DNA of 64,000 nt from Rehmannia glutinosa (lineage: Eukaryota > Streptophyta > Magnoliopsida > Lamiales > Orobanchaceae). The DNA lies in the NCBI GenBank assembly GCA_016081115.2, contig CM071924.1, forward strand, positions 96,238,616-96,302,615, written 5' to 3'. The notes beneath the pieces are model-generated. The model ran no database searches and was not told where the DNA came from. It saw only the letters and a program-made list of their open reading frames with translations. The translations under genes and the position numbers were made by a program. Shown in pieces: positions 11,550-24,400 of this stretch (position 1 is its first letter; each line of letters begins with the position of its first letter).

Positions 11550-13280
11550 CAGAAAGAGTTCTCGCTGTTCACTAGCCGAGTGTTCGGCAAAACCGAGCCA
11601 AACCAAGGCGAGCTCGAGCAATGATGGCAACCATCTTAGAATTTTCCTCTCGATGGATCAAGGTCAAAAATCGGAAATTATTATCTAATCTAAATTAAAC
11701 CCTAAATTAACAAATAAAAATAAAATATTTAAATTTGTAAAAACCTCAACTCCACAAGTTTTCAACAAATACAAAAGCAATCTTGGCAAGATTGAGACTC
11801 TAAAAGCCAAGTTCGATGGTCCGCCAAAAGAAAAGCTCCAACCAAGAATCCACTCCCCACCGACTTAGTTACTATAGTCAAGTAAAAACAAATTTGTCTT
11901 TTCAGAGACTCACAACAAAGTCATCCAAGAAATCAAATAGAAGACTCAACTAAAGGGGTAAAGCAGCTGAAGGACTTAGAGAAAGGTCGGGACCCTAACC
12001 TCTACGGGAGTAAGGTCCTTCTCCGAATGCTAATTATGTGGCATCTGAATCAAAATAATTATTATCAAAATCTTCTTCCCGAACCAACCTCAGGAAGACG
12101 AAAAGACGTATAGTCAATAGTGCTCATAATGAATCCCCATGAAAAGACAGGAAATAAAAAGATAAAAAAAGTAATCTTAGATATAGTTCGGCTCGGGAAA
12201 TAATGGTTACTATTGTTGAACTGGTGAGCACCATCTCGACTATATTTGGAGGGGTTGGTTGATAAAGACTAAAATAAGGTGAACTAATGGTCAAAGTAAT
12301 ACCAAATACCCCTCTTAGAGTAGTCTTCCAGATGTGCCATGGCAAAAAGTCAATGACAAAATGATCCAAAGAATGGTCTTTAGAATAACTGCAAGAAAAT
12401 CGATCCAAAAGTCAGGTTAGATATGTAGAGTGATAATCCTAATGATCTGAGTCTTGTGGATAAAAGTGTATATATGATGCCGAAGTATATTGGATCCCGA
12501 ACTATGGGAATATGTAGGGCATCCCATCTCAACTCAGTATTATGTTATGAAAACCCTAAATCCAATAAAATGAGCTCTTAGTAGATAATACCAAGCGTAA
12601 CTAAATGAGATTATGTTATGAAAACTAGATTTTCATAACAGAATCCGGATTTCACGGAAACACTAATCTCAGGTTACCTATAAATATCATATTCAAGGCA
12701 TGTTTTGTGGGAGAAGTTATCATACATTCAACAATCATATTGTTCTTATATTTTTCTCATGAGTTTGATATGACTTGAACGCAAGGAGTGTACGTAGGGA
12801 AAATCTTTCGGTCCTTTCTCACGGTTGGTTTGCATGCATTCAGGCAGAACAAATATCCAATATCACTTTTTTTTGTTTTTCTGTGGCGTGAATTATTTGC
12901 TCCGCCAGTAAAGAAGGCACAAAAAAATTGAATTCGCAAAAAGATTTTGTGAATAAAAAGAACTCTTAAATTTTAGAATTTTAATATTTAAAATGTTATT
13001 ATAGATTAAATTACCCATATAAAAATTTCATATTTTTAAATTTTAGATTTTTAATTCATTTCATAAGAATTTAAAGTTGAGGATTTCAAATCCTTAATAA
13101 CAAATCTATTGAAATTATTTAGATATACTCATTCTGCAATGAATTTCTAATCTTGTATGCTATCTTTGAGTCATAATTTCAAATCCTAAGACCATTTTAA
13201 ATCATTCCCCCCAAAATGAACTCCCAAATCAAATCCTCCAGCAACCTTAACGAAGTCTTACAGTTTGGAAGAGCAGCGGA
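11550..13280. other. Intergenic, degraded repeat sequence
   Basis: Mixed sequence with no gene model. The part 11560-12560 has the higher GC content and short broken frames typical of old retroelement debris, but no domain is readable. The part 12940-13200 is AT-rich. Confidence 0.35.
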
Positions 13281-14295
13281 GGGATGCCAGGATTCTACGG
13301 TTCAGCTGCGACGATCTCTTTCGATTTGCACCAGTGAATCTCTATAATCTCACCGTAACTGTTTGCCTTTTTCTTTATTACTGCAATTTCTTTAAGTTAT
13401 AGCACGTTCGATGATCCGACGGTTTGGTGTTAACCATGTCGATTAACGATTTTCCATAACACTTGTAGGTCGAAACATCATTTTTACATGACCTATTTCA
13501 CTATTTGGCGCGGTGTTATTTCCACGCGGCTGAAGCTTCTGGCAATCGAATCATGGGGTACATAGAGTTCGCCCTATTCTAGTTTCCTTGTATAACGTAT
13601 TTCTGGATTTTGGTGTCATTTGTTGATGACTGGGAAAACAACGTTGTTTATATGCATACACCTCATCATTTTCCTGCCTATTTTTGGTTGAATTTAGACA
13701 AAGAAGTTTTTGTTTTTGCATCTTGTTGCGTATTTCTGTGATGGATTAGATTGAAAGGTGTTAAATCTATTAGGAATTTCTGGTTCGTGAGGGATATTCA
13801 AGAAAAGTTACCCATTGGAGGTTAGTGAGTGTATTGGAGGGAAATTTAAGAAGCAATTTTAATTTTCAATTATTACTTTATAAAACATTCGATATAGTTT
13901 CTAAATATGGATTTTTCTTATAATTTTCCTTGGGACTGATATATTTTTTCATATAATGGGGAACTATCATTGTGTTTCAAGTAATAGAAAAATCTTTCCC
14001 GTGAAGAGTAATTTATCCTTGAAAAAGTGATAATGGCACATTTTATAAGTAAGCTTTGGCAGGCTTGTGATCACCTATGCTAAGTGGAAATAGTGGTGTA
14101 CTTTGATGTGAATGGGGAGGAAGTGACATAATAGAAAGAGGGAATGAAAATTTCTTCATCTGCGTTTTGGTTTTCTTCAAAGGAATTGGAAAAGAGAAAC
14201 CAAAAAATTTGAGATACTCAGAACCATTATTATCCTTTATATTAATATCATTGATGCCGTTGAATTGTTGCTTGCCTTGTTTCTCCTTTTTTGTT

Positions 14296-14316
14296 TGTGT
14301 GTGTGTGTGTGTGTGA
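14296..14316. repeat. GT microsatellite
   Basis: A run of about ten GT units within the long intron of the NAA20 pseudogene. Confidence 0.9.
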
Positions 14317-15123
14317 GGCGAAGAGACACCCTTTTGCTTGGATGCTTAAAAATATATATGATATCTGAAGCCAATGATTGCTCTATGTCATAATTTTTAA
14401 GTGCTGAATCTTAATTTAGGCAAGGATGAATGTATTTCTGAGTAAAACATCTGTTACCTGTAGTCTGGAGGCTGTTTCAAGTATGCTGGCTTTGTTCAAT
14501 TTCGCTAACGTGATATATAGATTTGTCTTTATACATTAAAGAGTACATCAGATTGATTTAGTTTGAATTCATTGGTTAGCAAACTGAAACCAAAATATTT
14601 TTGTGAGTTTTACTAGTTTCTAAATTAAAGTTAGGAAAAAAAATAGTTCTCGGTTTGAATTGGCTCTGGTGTTTTTGGCATTCCTTGAATAATCTCAGAG
14701 TCCTAGTCTGCTGTGAAAATTCTTCTGTGATGATCGATTTTGCATATCTTAGTGAAGAAGGCCACATTTGTGCTTGAAACAGTTCCTCCATGCTGCAGTA
14801 ACTTGCATACTAGTGATGTGCAAGTATTGGTATGTGAGAAAGTAAGATACAAAATTTGATGAATTTGCCTTTTCTTTTGACAGTTGACGAGATCTGAACT
14901 GTTCAGCTTCATCTAGTCTCTGCTGCATGGTGCAGTTCTGTTTGACCTTTTAACAATTGCTGAGGCTCCTTGACTTGCAAAGCCTGAGGTGTAAATTGTA
15001 ATAATCTGGATATCTCTACTTAGTGATTGTAATTAGTTCAAGTGGGAATGTTGCATAGAATGTATTCATTTCATTTTATTATTTTGGTGATGTGGTAGAC
15101 ACAAAAGATCGGTTGCAACGAGG

Positions 15124-15494
15124 ATGTCAAATTGCCTTGCACACATGAGAAGACTCTTAATCTTGCCAACTTCAGCAGAAAGACTCAGGAGAATCTTCTT
15201 TGATCCGGACGGTATAGAGTTTTACTAGTTTGGTTCCAGTTTATCTGCTGTCAGAATACCCAATGATTTAATATTTGTTTTATAGTCAGAGGTTACTCTT
15301 CATATGCAATTTGAAATTTATGGTACCTGTTGGATGTTATTGCAACGCTGGTGTTGATATTAGTGGTAAGGCTGTTAATATAAGTTTAGTTCATTCTTTC
15401 AGTTGCTCTGAAATGGAGTGCCATTGACATCACTAAACTCCACCCTTTAGCCCGTTTCATAAAAGCTGTTGAAAATTTTGATGATGCTTCCCAG
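15124..15494 (+). CDS. Two possible exons of an unidentified gene
   Basis: Two open blocks join in frame by GT-AG splicing: 15124-15211 (begins MSNCLAHMRRLLILPTSAER and ends IFFDPD) and 15403-15494 (ALKWSAIDITKLHPLARFIK, then AVENFDDASQ). The joint codon is GTT and both splice sites look normal. I do not recognise the protein, and it is not part of NAA20. It lies within the long intron of the NAA20 pseudogene on the same strand. No further exon could be followed past 15494. It could be a gene fragment carried here with the pseudogene, or chance. Confidence 0.25.
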
Positions 15495-16678
15495 GTTCTG
15501 TCTTTTCATCCATGTTGTGATATTTACTATAAGAGTATGTTAGCTAAGCTTTGTGATAACTTCTTAATCATGAGCATCTGAAATGTCTAAAAGTAAGTAT
15601 GTGACTGAAAGTCTGAAATGATGTTTAAATAGAAAAGACCATGCTTGTAGTATGGTGATTTTCTGTTGTTCTTATCATCATACATTATAGTTCTATTCCC
15701 CTTTTGGTTTTCTCCTTAACAACCTTCAGACCTAATGTGTGGGATATGTTTACAGTTTCGGGAAAGGTCGAAGGACAAGGAAAGTCATGGCATGGACATA
15801 TCACTGCAGGAACTGTAGCTCCCGAATACTGCAGGCAACAATTGGCTAAGATGGATGAATCTGCTGAAGGACATCAGCAAAAAGATGCAAGGGTGTGCAT
15901 GGTTTTGATGCATGCATCTGTGCCTCTTAGGTTTATTTTGTACATACTAAAAGAAATTTAGGCCTTCCTTTGCAATGCTATATTAGAAAATGTGATCTGA
16001 CAATTGTTGAACATCTCACTCTCTTGTCTGAGATTCTTTCACATGTTTCTTTTACTAAATTGAATTTTATACCAGCTTTTGTATTCCTCATACCTAGTTT
16101 AGGGAATCTCTTTTCGGTTATTTATCCTTCTGCATTTTTTAGATAGAAATTGCGATGGTTATTTTAAATTCGAATTCATTTCGGACCTGAGTTCTTTCCT
16201 CCATTTCCCTGTTCTTTTCATATTTCTTTTTTTTAAATTAAATTTGCTTTTCAATTTATATTTGTATTTCCACTGTGAATGAAGTTTTTGAAGCATTTTG
16301 GCTCTGTTTCACTGTGTTTATCTTCACTGTTTCCTGTTGAATATAAACACAGTTTTCCTGTTGAATAGTAGGAGTATTTCTTTTCTGCTTGTGCTTAAGT
16401 TAATCTGCATAAATAATGAAGTTGTCAGCATATATTGCATTTTTCAGTACTTTTGTCTCTCTGCAAATACTTGATGCTAAATCACATAGCCAAATCTTCA
16501 TGATGAATTGGTGAAGTTCTTCTTGGGCACATGGTGAATCTTTCCTTTTTTCTTTATGTTATTATGTGGCGGTTGAACTCTATGATAAAAGAAGCTTAAT
16601 TTGTGTAGTGATAAGCTTATTTGGTGGAACTTTTGTGAGAGCTTCAAGTATACCTACGATCAAGATGTACGAGAAACT

Positions 16679-16925
16679 CATCATCATCATCATCATCATC
16701 AACTGCACCTTATCCCACTATGTGGGGTCGGTGGTGTGGAGTTTATAGTGTCAATTAATTGTCTAAAATTAGTTAACACTACAAATTCACACAAAAAGCA
16801 AAGTGACAAAGTTTTACGCCGGATGCCCTTCCTGACGCAACCTTCATACGAAGGAGAAATGAGATGAAATTCCAAAACCATCATCATCATAAGTTTTTCC
16901 ACTTGCATGGAAAATACGATGAGAC
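16679..16925 (-). mobile_element. SINE/LINE-tail-like repeat with ATC run
   Basis: On the minus strand, CCGACCCCACATAGTGGGAT is followed by AAGGTGCAG and a GAT trinucleotide run, a 3'-end pattern common in plant short and long interspersed elements. It begins directly after the last NAA20-like codons. The 5' border is uncertain. A related CCCACGTAGTGAGATTAAGG motif ends the RTE fragment near 55120. Confidence 0.4.
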
Positions 16926-17063
16926 GCAATGTAAGTTGAGATAGTTGCTCTAATCATGTTCCATTACATGATTGATATTGTAAAATCAACATGTGGGTCA
17001 TGGAACATGACCAGTTGCTTTTTGCTTATTCTTCAAAGTTTATGGCCAAAATAATTTGATACA

Positions 17064-17184
17064 TGGGGAGTGTTTGCAAACTCTAAAAAAAGTAATTCTA
17101 AGCTTATATGCGGAAAAAACAACTATTTTTTTCACCTAGAAGCTGAGAATCACTTTGTTTTAGAGTTTGCAAACACTCCCATAG
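17064..17184. mobile_element. Short hairpin MITE
   Basis: The element begins GGGAGTGTTTGCAAACTCTA and ends with the near-complement TTTAGAGTTTGCAAACACTC. It is about 120 bp and has no coding potential. The ends look hAT-like, but I found no clean 8-bp duplication. Related end sequence is seen near 20660 and 31450-31800. Confidence 0.6.
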
Positions 17185-20100
17185 ATTGAGTAGAAAGATG
17201 GATGGCTTTTCTATTAGGAATTGCATCAGCTAGACAACTACTATGCTCATTTTTTTGCTTCTTGTTCCAACTTGGCTATGTAGTTTATAGACACACATTA
17301 CTTTGATATTACTCTGGAGTCAAATAGGTTTTGCCTCTCGCCTGGTCTTTGGCTTTCTTTGGGCCAAAGGGAAAACCGCCCGGCTGGAATTTCTTCAGCT
17401 ACTATTTTGGGAAGCCTAACCCACCACATGTATTAAAAATACACTTGATTTGCTTGAGCCAACCGCCCGACCCGGTGTTTCGACCTATGGGTTGGCCCAA
17501 ATAGGCCCCGCTCTCGTCGGGCTTGCAAAATCACAATCCAGCCATCCCTATTATCGGTCCTGGTCGGGCCAGACTTTTTTGGATGCTCTTTTATGGGTTT
17601 ACCCATCGGTGCTAGTGAGGCTGGAAGAGACAGGGTCTAAGGGAAGTTAACTTTGAACCGTTTAATATAGGTTTAGTCAATAGACTGGGTGGATTAAAGG
17701 TTGACCCTAATAGCAACCTCTCCCATTGGATTTCATTCGAAGGAGGAGCTTTAGAAAAGATCGTCTTGATTCTTATCAAAGTAAATACATGATTACTGAG
17801 GCTATTTAAAACACACATAGGTAAACTAAATGGTATTCCCATAGCAATTGGAGTTATGCATTTTCGGTTTATTGGGTTGTATATGATACATAACATGAGA
17901 GAAAATTCAAAATCACCCGTTTGATTGAGTACACTACCAATCAGTTTCCACCTCTTATTATGGGGTTGTTAGCGTTAGGTTAGTATGTTAGAGTTATGAC
18001 GTGAAGTCAGTCAAGATCTCTTATTTCATGCCACATATCTTGTACACGTGACATTTATACTGTATAGAAATATAGAATAGTCATAATTGTGTGTGTTGGT
18101 TGCTTGTGGTGGTCATTAGCAGCAAAGCAAAAAAATAAAGGCAAACACCAATTTTGAGCATGCATGATAGATGTTGTGGTGATGTGGGTTCCATTTACAG
18201 ATCTCATGTTTGCCGCTTGGAAAATACTAAGTGTTAGACAGATATAGAGATTTGACGGGATTAGCCTTGTTTTCCCAAACATGAATCTAAAAAGGCAGAT
18301 AAGCCAAACACCCCCACATTGCAAAACATTGCTGAGAATCTTATATCAAACCCATCAAATTATATTATAGACTTTTGTCACTTTGATTTGTTGGTGAATG
18401 GTGATCCACATTATTCTTTCCTATAGGTGGTAATCAATCAGATCAATGCTATACTCTGTTAATGGGAAACCCACGAGATATCTTTCTTGATTGCATGTAT
18501 TTCAACACGACGTTTTTCTGGCGTGGTGCTTATCTTTGTTGGTACTATAATGGCATGGATTTGAAAAGCTAAAAAAGGACTTCTTAAATCAGAAATCACT
18601 TTTTTGCATGAAAATCTTTTTATGATATTCAATGCCGTAACTCTTTTTGACATTCTGTGGTGGCTACTTGCTTTTTTTTTTTTAACACCAGCCGATGGGA
18701 TATTAGAATCGCCTTTTTGCCATTGTATTTTTTTTGACTTACAGATATTCTACATCAGCCGAAACGTAGACTCCACACTTACTTTACGGTCTATGGAACA
18801 TTCATCATTCTCAGGGATGATCATAACCCTACGTGGGAGGAGGGACAACCTCAAACCCCCACTCCACATTAGCCAGAGTTAGCCGACTCCATTACCCCTA
18901 GCCTACTTTTTTTTTTTTTTCTCTACCTCAACTATTTTTTTCCTATTAAAAAGAATATTCTTTTTACATAAAAATGAAAAAAATGGGGGCAGCGAGGCCC
19001 CCTGGATCTGCCCCTGGTCAGAGTGTGAACCAAGGACCTTGAGGACTGAGGTTGCAGTTGCAACTTCAAAGCTACTAGACCAACCGCCAACCCCTGGGGT
19101 TATTCTTTTTTATTATTCACTTTCTGTCTTTCATGAAATTTAGAGGATGTTTTGCTAAGTTTATCTAAAAAATATTCTAAGCTATTACATCTTATAAGAT
19201 AATTTAAGAGCTTATAATATGCTAGATTTTATTTCGAAAAAAGTTGAAATGTTTAGATAAATTAAGATGGTGAAACTTGTAAGATGTTAGTAATGACAAT
19301 TTTGTAATTACAACGGTCAAAATAAAAGAAGTTCGTTAAAATAAGATCTTATTATTAAAATAATTTGGCATCCCCACCTTTTTTAACAACTTATAAACTT
19401 CTAACATCTTATTAAATTTATAAGATATTTTTTCTTAAAAAAATACCACATACTTTTAGAAAGTAAACTTGTGATTGGTTGTGCTTTAATTTCGTCCATT
19501 TGCATTTTTTGAGTGAATAATGGTGACAATTTTTTTAAAAATGAAAATTGGATGGCTAGGAAAAAAGGTAATAATTGTATTGATGTGATTGTTTGTGGAA
19601 ATAATAGTTTAAAATATAATGTACGAAATTTGAATAAAAAATAAAAAATTGAACAAAAAATTAGCAATATGGATCTCATTTTATACCATTTTTTTTATCA
19701 ATATTAAGAGAAAAGTAATAAAAATGGTGATAAATTAAAGAAATTGCTGAGAGTTAATTTCCGAAAAATATGAGATTTTCTTTTAAAAAAAACTCAATTT
19801 TTTCACAAACAATCACACTCAACAATTTTTTCTCTCAAAAATAAAAATTTTGGAAAATTTCTCACAACCAATCACAACTTTAATAAATGTTTGAAAGTTT
19901 ATAAGCTCAATCAAATAGCTTTTAGGCACCTCATCGGCTCATCGACTCATACCATTGAAATATTCTATGGAAGGAAATTTAAAGAACAAAAAAAAAAAAA
20001 AAGCATATGAGTTCAATCCCACTCAGTGATGGAAAATTTCGAGACATCTGTGGTTGTCTATGCTATATCCACATGAAGGTTGACTTCAGTCATTTTTTTC

Positions 20101-21400
20101 ACAATGAAAATTGAAACGTTTATTTAATTTGTTGACCATCAAAAAGTACATAATTTATAATATCTGCTACAGTATTAAAGCCAATATATTGTGAGTGATG
20201 CTCTCTTGTCATGCGGGTCTTCAATGGCCACTAATTCTCTTACAGGGTTCTATAATTTCTTCTCAGTAATTATTCCCTAACATTGAATGTATTCATACAT
20301 AGTAAAGATCGAACCATTGTAGCAAGCTATCAGGTACAGGTGTTTGGATTAGACTAGTTTATGAAGAAAACAAGTAAACACGCTTCAGTCCTAGAGCTGA
20401 CAATTTTCGGTCCGGCCTATAATTGAATTAGATTGTGCTATGTTTTTACAGGCCCAAAATGAGTCGAACCTATTTTGGCCCGGACTGACCCATTTTACAC
20501 ATAAAAATGTGTTTTGGTCCCAACCCAGTCCGATTATGAGCTTTTGTCAGCTCTATTCAGTACATTGTACACACATGCAATATTCTCTTTACACCTTAAA
20601 TAATTGCCTTGATTTGAATCTGCAAAACGAGTGCTTGTCAATGAGTTGATGCTGAGTGTTTTGCAAACTCTGAAAAAAATGATTATCTGCTTCTCGGTGG
20701 AAAATTGTTCCCGATATCTTTTCCACATTCTAGAAAATTTCAAAGTATTATACATACATGTGGAATATTTAGTAATATAATTGGAAAAAAAATTAGGGAG
20801 TTGTGGACACCTCATTATAACCATGAAGCAAACAAGTGGATACAAGTTCTATATGTTTCAATTAGCCAACCTTTCCACTTTTCCACGGTCACACTTAGTA
20901 TTTGTTTATGAGCACTTTTTAGATGAACTTTTAGATTTAAAAGTCAATTTCAATAAAAAGTTAGAATGAACTTTTAGATAAATCACTTCTGCAAAAAGCC
21001 CGTTCTACATAAATCAAAATTGAAAGCCCGAAGAAAGAAGATGTTAATCAAGGGGATGATGTGGACAAGCATTTGGCAGACGAAGGAAACGCTGCTGAAG
21101 ACATTGAAATTTGAAAAATCACTTATTAAGAAGTTCATTTTCTAAATGGATCTTTACATAAATGCTCCCAAACATGTACTTAATTTCTTTTATTTTTTGT
21201 CTCATTAACTTGCCCATTTTCACTTCTTCCACTTTTAAAACATGTTGCCTTTGGCTAGTGAATATATATGTTTGTTGCAATTATTTTCTTAGCGTCTTAA
21301 ATAAATGTCTTTAATGTTACGTATAATAAATGCTGCCCACAAGAGATTGATTCTTACTAAAACTAATCATACTTTGATAATTAATAATTTACACCCACAT
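17185..21400. other. Intergenic, several repeat remnants, no gene seen
   Basis: Contents in order: a GC-richer repeat with GGCCC and GCCCGA words (17340-17640); a tRNA-like box region on the minus strand (about 18950-19110) with an A-box-like TTGGTCTAGTAG and a B-box-like GGTCCTTGGTTCACA, probably an old SINE; an AT-rich element with inverted ends near 19140 and 19930 that resembles 40205-40575; and a GGCCC-rich element at 20395-20545. No intact gene was found. Confidence 0.45.
20395..20545. repeat. GGCCC-rich dispersed repeat, copy 1
   Basis: It begins near GCTGACAATTTTCGGTCCGG and ends near GAGCTTTTGTCAGCTC, giving a short inverted terminal match (AGCTGAC/GTCAGCT). The same family occurs at 60070-60340, where both ends are recognisable. 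Confidence 0.55.
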
Positions 21401-21411
21401 AACTTACATGG

Positions 21412-24400
21412 TCAGAGCACTTTTTCAAAGAGTACTTTGGCGATGTGGTAGTTTATAGTCCCTGGGCTAAAATACGCCGCATAATAGAAACTCCTAGCAA
21501 CAGTAAGAAAGTTTTGCTTAGTACTAGAATCCAAATCTCCATCAGATTTGGTGATCACTAATTTCACTAGTTCTTGCATCTCTGATTCTATTTCAACGGT
21601 TGTGATGCATCCCCTATTAGTCATGCACCCATTGCTATCGTGCACCTGCTCGAAACCAGACATAATAAATTAATAATGTTAGAAATAAAAAATATTTCAT
21701 AAGAAAACATGAAACTACAAAGTCTATAATAATAATAAACATGAAAAAGTGTAAATAGATATGTTTAGCCATTTGGTCTAAGTCGAAAATCTTTCCATAT
21801 TTTTCAAAAAAAATTAGTCATATTGACCAGAAAAAGGCGGTCTGACGCCTATACACTCCCTTTTTTTTAAATAAGTTGAGAGTAGTGGTTGACGACCATA
21901 AACTCATTGTATTCTTTGGTGAGTTACTTGATCATTTATTGAAAAATTGACGCGGTTTATTTCTCGGCATCGAGAAATGAATCTCGATGCAAGAAATGAT
22001 TCTTTGTTGGATTATAAACTTGATTGGGTCCAATTAATAAGAGACCAAGCCTAGGCCCTAATAGCCCAAGTTCTAGAATTTATCTAGAAATGTCTTAAGA
22101 AAATATCTTAGATATTATTTAGGTAAAAAGGCATGTAGAATGTTCTAGTAGGGATGTCAATATGGACCTGACCCGGCCTGGCCCGACCTGACCCGTGGTG
22201 TTTGGGGCGGGGCGGACCTGGCCCGTTCTGAGGACGGGGCGGGGCGGACCCGCCCCGCAGACGGGGTAGGGCGGGTCTGGGTATTGTAATTGCCCGCCCG
22301 CCCGCCCAAGAGATATATATACATTAATATTATTATTATATGATATTATAATAAAAAAAAATACATTTAGCTTTCACAAAAAAATACATTTACAATAATA
22401 CATTATAGAATATTATAAAAATATAAAAATATATTTAAATTTCACAAAAAAAAAAAAAAATACACTTTGTTAAATTAATTTTAAGCTCAAAAAATTCAAA
22501 ACGGGCGGGGGGCGGACCCGCCCCGCACAGGGCGGGCACGGGGCAACCATTTTGGACCCGTGGCGGGGCACGGGGCGGGGCGGGGCGCGGGGTAACTAGC
22601 ACGGGGCGGGTCCGGGTATTCAATTACCCGCCCCGCCCCGCCCCATTGCCATCCCTATGTTCTAGTGAAGTAGTGAGGTAGATATTTTGAAGGAGGATTT
22701 AGTGGGTAAATCATAGTTATTAGATCAAATAAATCCTAGTCATTGGTTATTAGGAATTTGTCCTATTATAAATAGGGGTGTCTTGATTATTTTGTAACAA
22801 GTCAAATTTGACAAGAATTAATACAAGCAAATATTTCTCCACCAAAAACTCTAATACATTTCTTAGTATAAATAAGATCCCATCCTACAAAGAAAAATAA
22901 TCTCCATTTCAACTTCCAATTTCTAAATAACCTCATTTTTTCCCTAGAATTTAGATAATCCTCTTCCAACGTTCTTGAGCCAGAGAAATGTTTCTCGAAC
23001 CCAAAAATAAAACTAAGGACAAATGGACAAAATAAACAATTGAAGTAAAAAATGGTTAAAATTTTTTTGGACTGGGACTGATATGAAAAAACTCTCAAGA
23101 AGATAATGGACTATAGAGGGGAAAATTTCAGAAAAAGAAATAAATAAATAAGAAAGGACAAGATTTACTATTAACGTTGGGCATAGTGTCTGCCACACTG
23201 CATGTTATAAATGTGAGATTTTGAGATTATTTAACGATACTATATATAATTGAAGAACTGAGCCACAAAGATGGCTCCAAAATACTTAACTGTATGCAGC
23301 ATTTAGACAAAAGTTATTATCAACAAACCAATGCATGTATCCTTTGAATTAATATGGGGAGATTGAGTACTCAAAAAAGAATATGGGGAGAAAAAAAATC
23401 TCAAACCAATGCATGTATGTATATATCATTTGTCCCTAACCTTTCGGTGTCGAAATAGACGAAGTTGATTGCAAACATTTATGGTTGTGTTCAAGAGTTG
23501 CTCATATTTTGGATGAGACGATATGAGCTCCTCTGATGGTACCCGAATACTCCCCTTCTTTCCTCCTCCGCACAAATTTAACATGCGAACAAATAGCTCT
23601 GCGTCGCTTTGACCGATTTCTCCTCCTTCTTCCCATGTCTTAAGCCACTTGTGCCACTGCACATATCATTAGTCGATGAGTATACATATCATATCGCTAA
23701 TTCAGATATTGAGATTGTAAGATACTAAGATGATGTCATTATTATAACGTTAAGACTATTGTATTGAAACATTAGATCATATGAAATAATGTAATGTAGA
23801 CATAGGAATTAGGAATTCTGGATTGGATTTAATGTAGCGACAAAAAGTGCAAACTTGAGATTTTGAGACGCGAGGCAGCTTTACAAATAGTGCCCTTTGG
23901 TATTCACATTTTTTATTAACGATAACGCAATAGTGTTGAACATAAATTCAAATAATAAAACTATAGACAAAATGAACCAGGAATCATATCATAATCAAAT
24001 ACTAATAAAATTAAAGACGTTCGGCATATTTACTTAAATATTAACACTGTTTGAATTTAAACTTGATTTTGGTCTAAATAATATTAGTCCAAAATATTTT
24101 TCTGATTTAAAAGATATAATAAGAGTCCAAGCCCAAAAGACCTAAGTTGTAGAATTTCTTAGAAATATCTTAGATATTGTTTGAATAAGAGCTTGTAGAA
24201 ACATCTAGTGATGTAGATATTTTGGAGAATAATTCTAGTTGATGAATTATATACATTAGATTGAATAAATCCTAGTCATTGATTAAAAAATTTCCTTAGT
24301 ATAAATAGGGGATGTCTTTTCATTTTGTAACAAGACAAATTTGATAGGAATCAATAGAAAAATTTCATCAAAAGTTCTCTTTTATTTCTCAGCCTAAATA

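Larger units (their letters stand above)
13283..16678 (+). pseudogene. NAA20: NAA20 (NatB catalytic subunit) pseudogene
   Basis: The parent gene acetylates N-termini that begin Met-Asp, Met-Glu or Met-Asn. Four pieces match in order: the N-terminus near 13290-13362 (RFSCDDLFRFAPVNLYNLT), an exon near 13468-13562 (FYMTY, then YFHAAEASGNRIMG in another frame), an exon at 15756-15891 (GKVEGQGKSWHGHITAGTV, then APEYCRQQLAK), and a piece at 16631-16678 (FVRASSIPTIKMYEKL). Lesions are many: a lost base just after the initiator ATG, frame changes within the second exon, replacement of the acetyl-CoA-loop sequence after QQLAK, and missing sequence before and after the last piece. Introns are kept, so this is a duplicated rather than retro-copied pseudogene. 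A SINE-like ATC-repeat sequence follows directly after the last piece. Confidence 0.85.

Noticed and set aside
16601..16867. A frame with a polyhistidine run
   Set aside because: The histidines come from an ATC microsatellite read in one frame after the NAA20 remnant.
18950..19110. A tRNA gene on the minus strand
   Set aside because: A- and B-box-like words are present, but no cloverleaf or acceptor stem could be formed; an old SINE is more likely.
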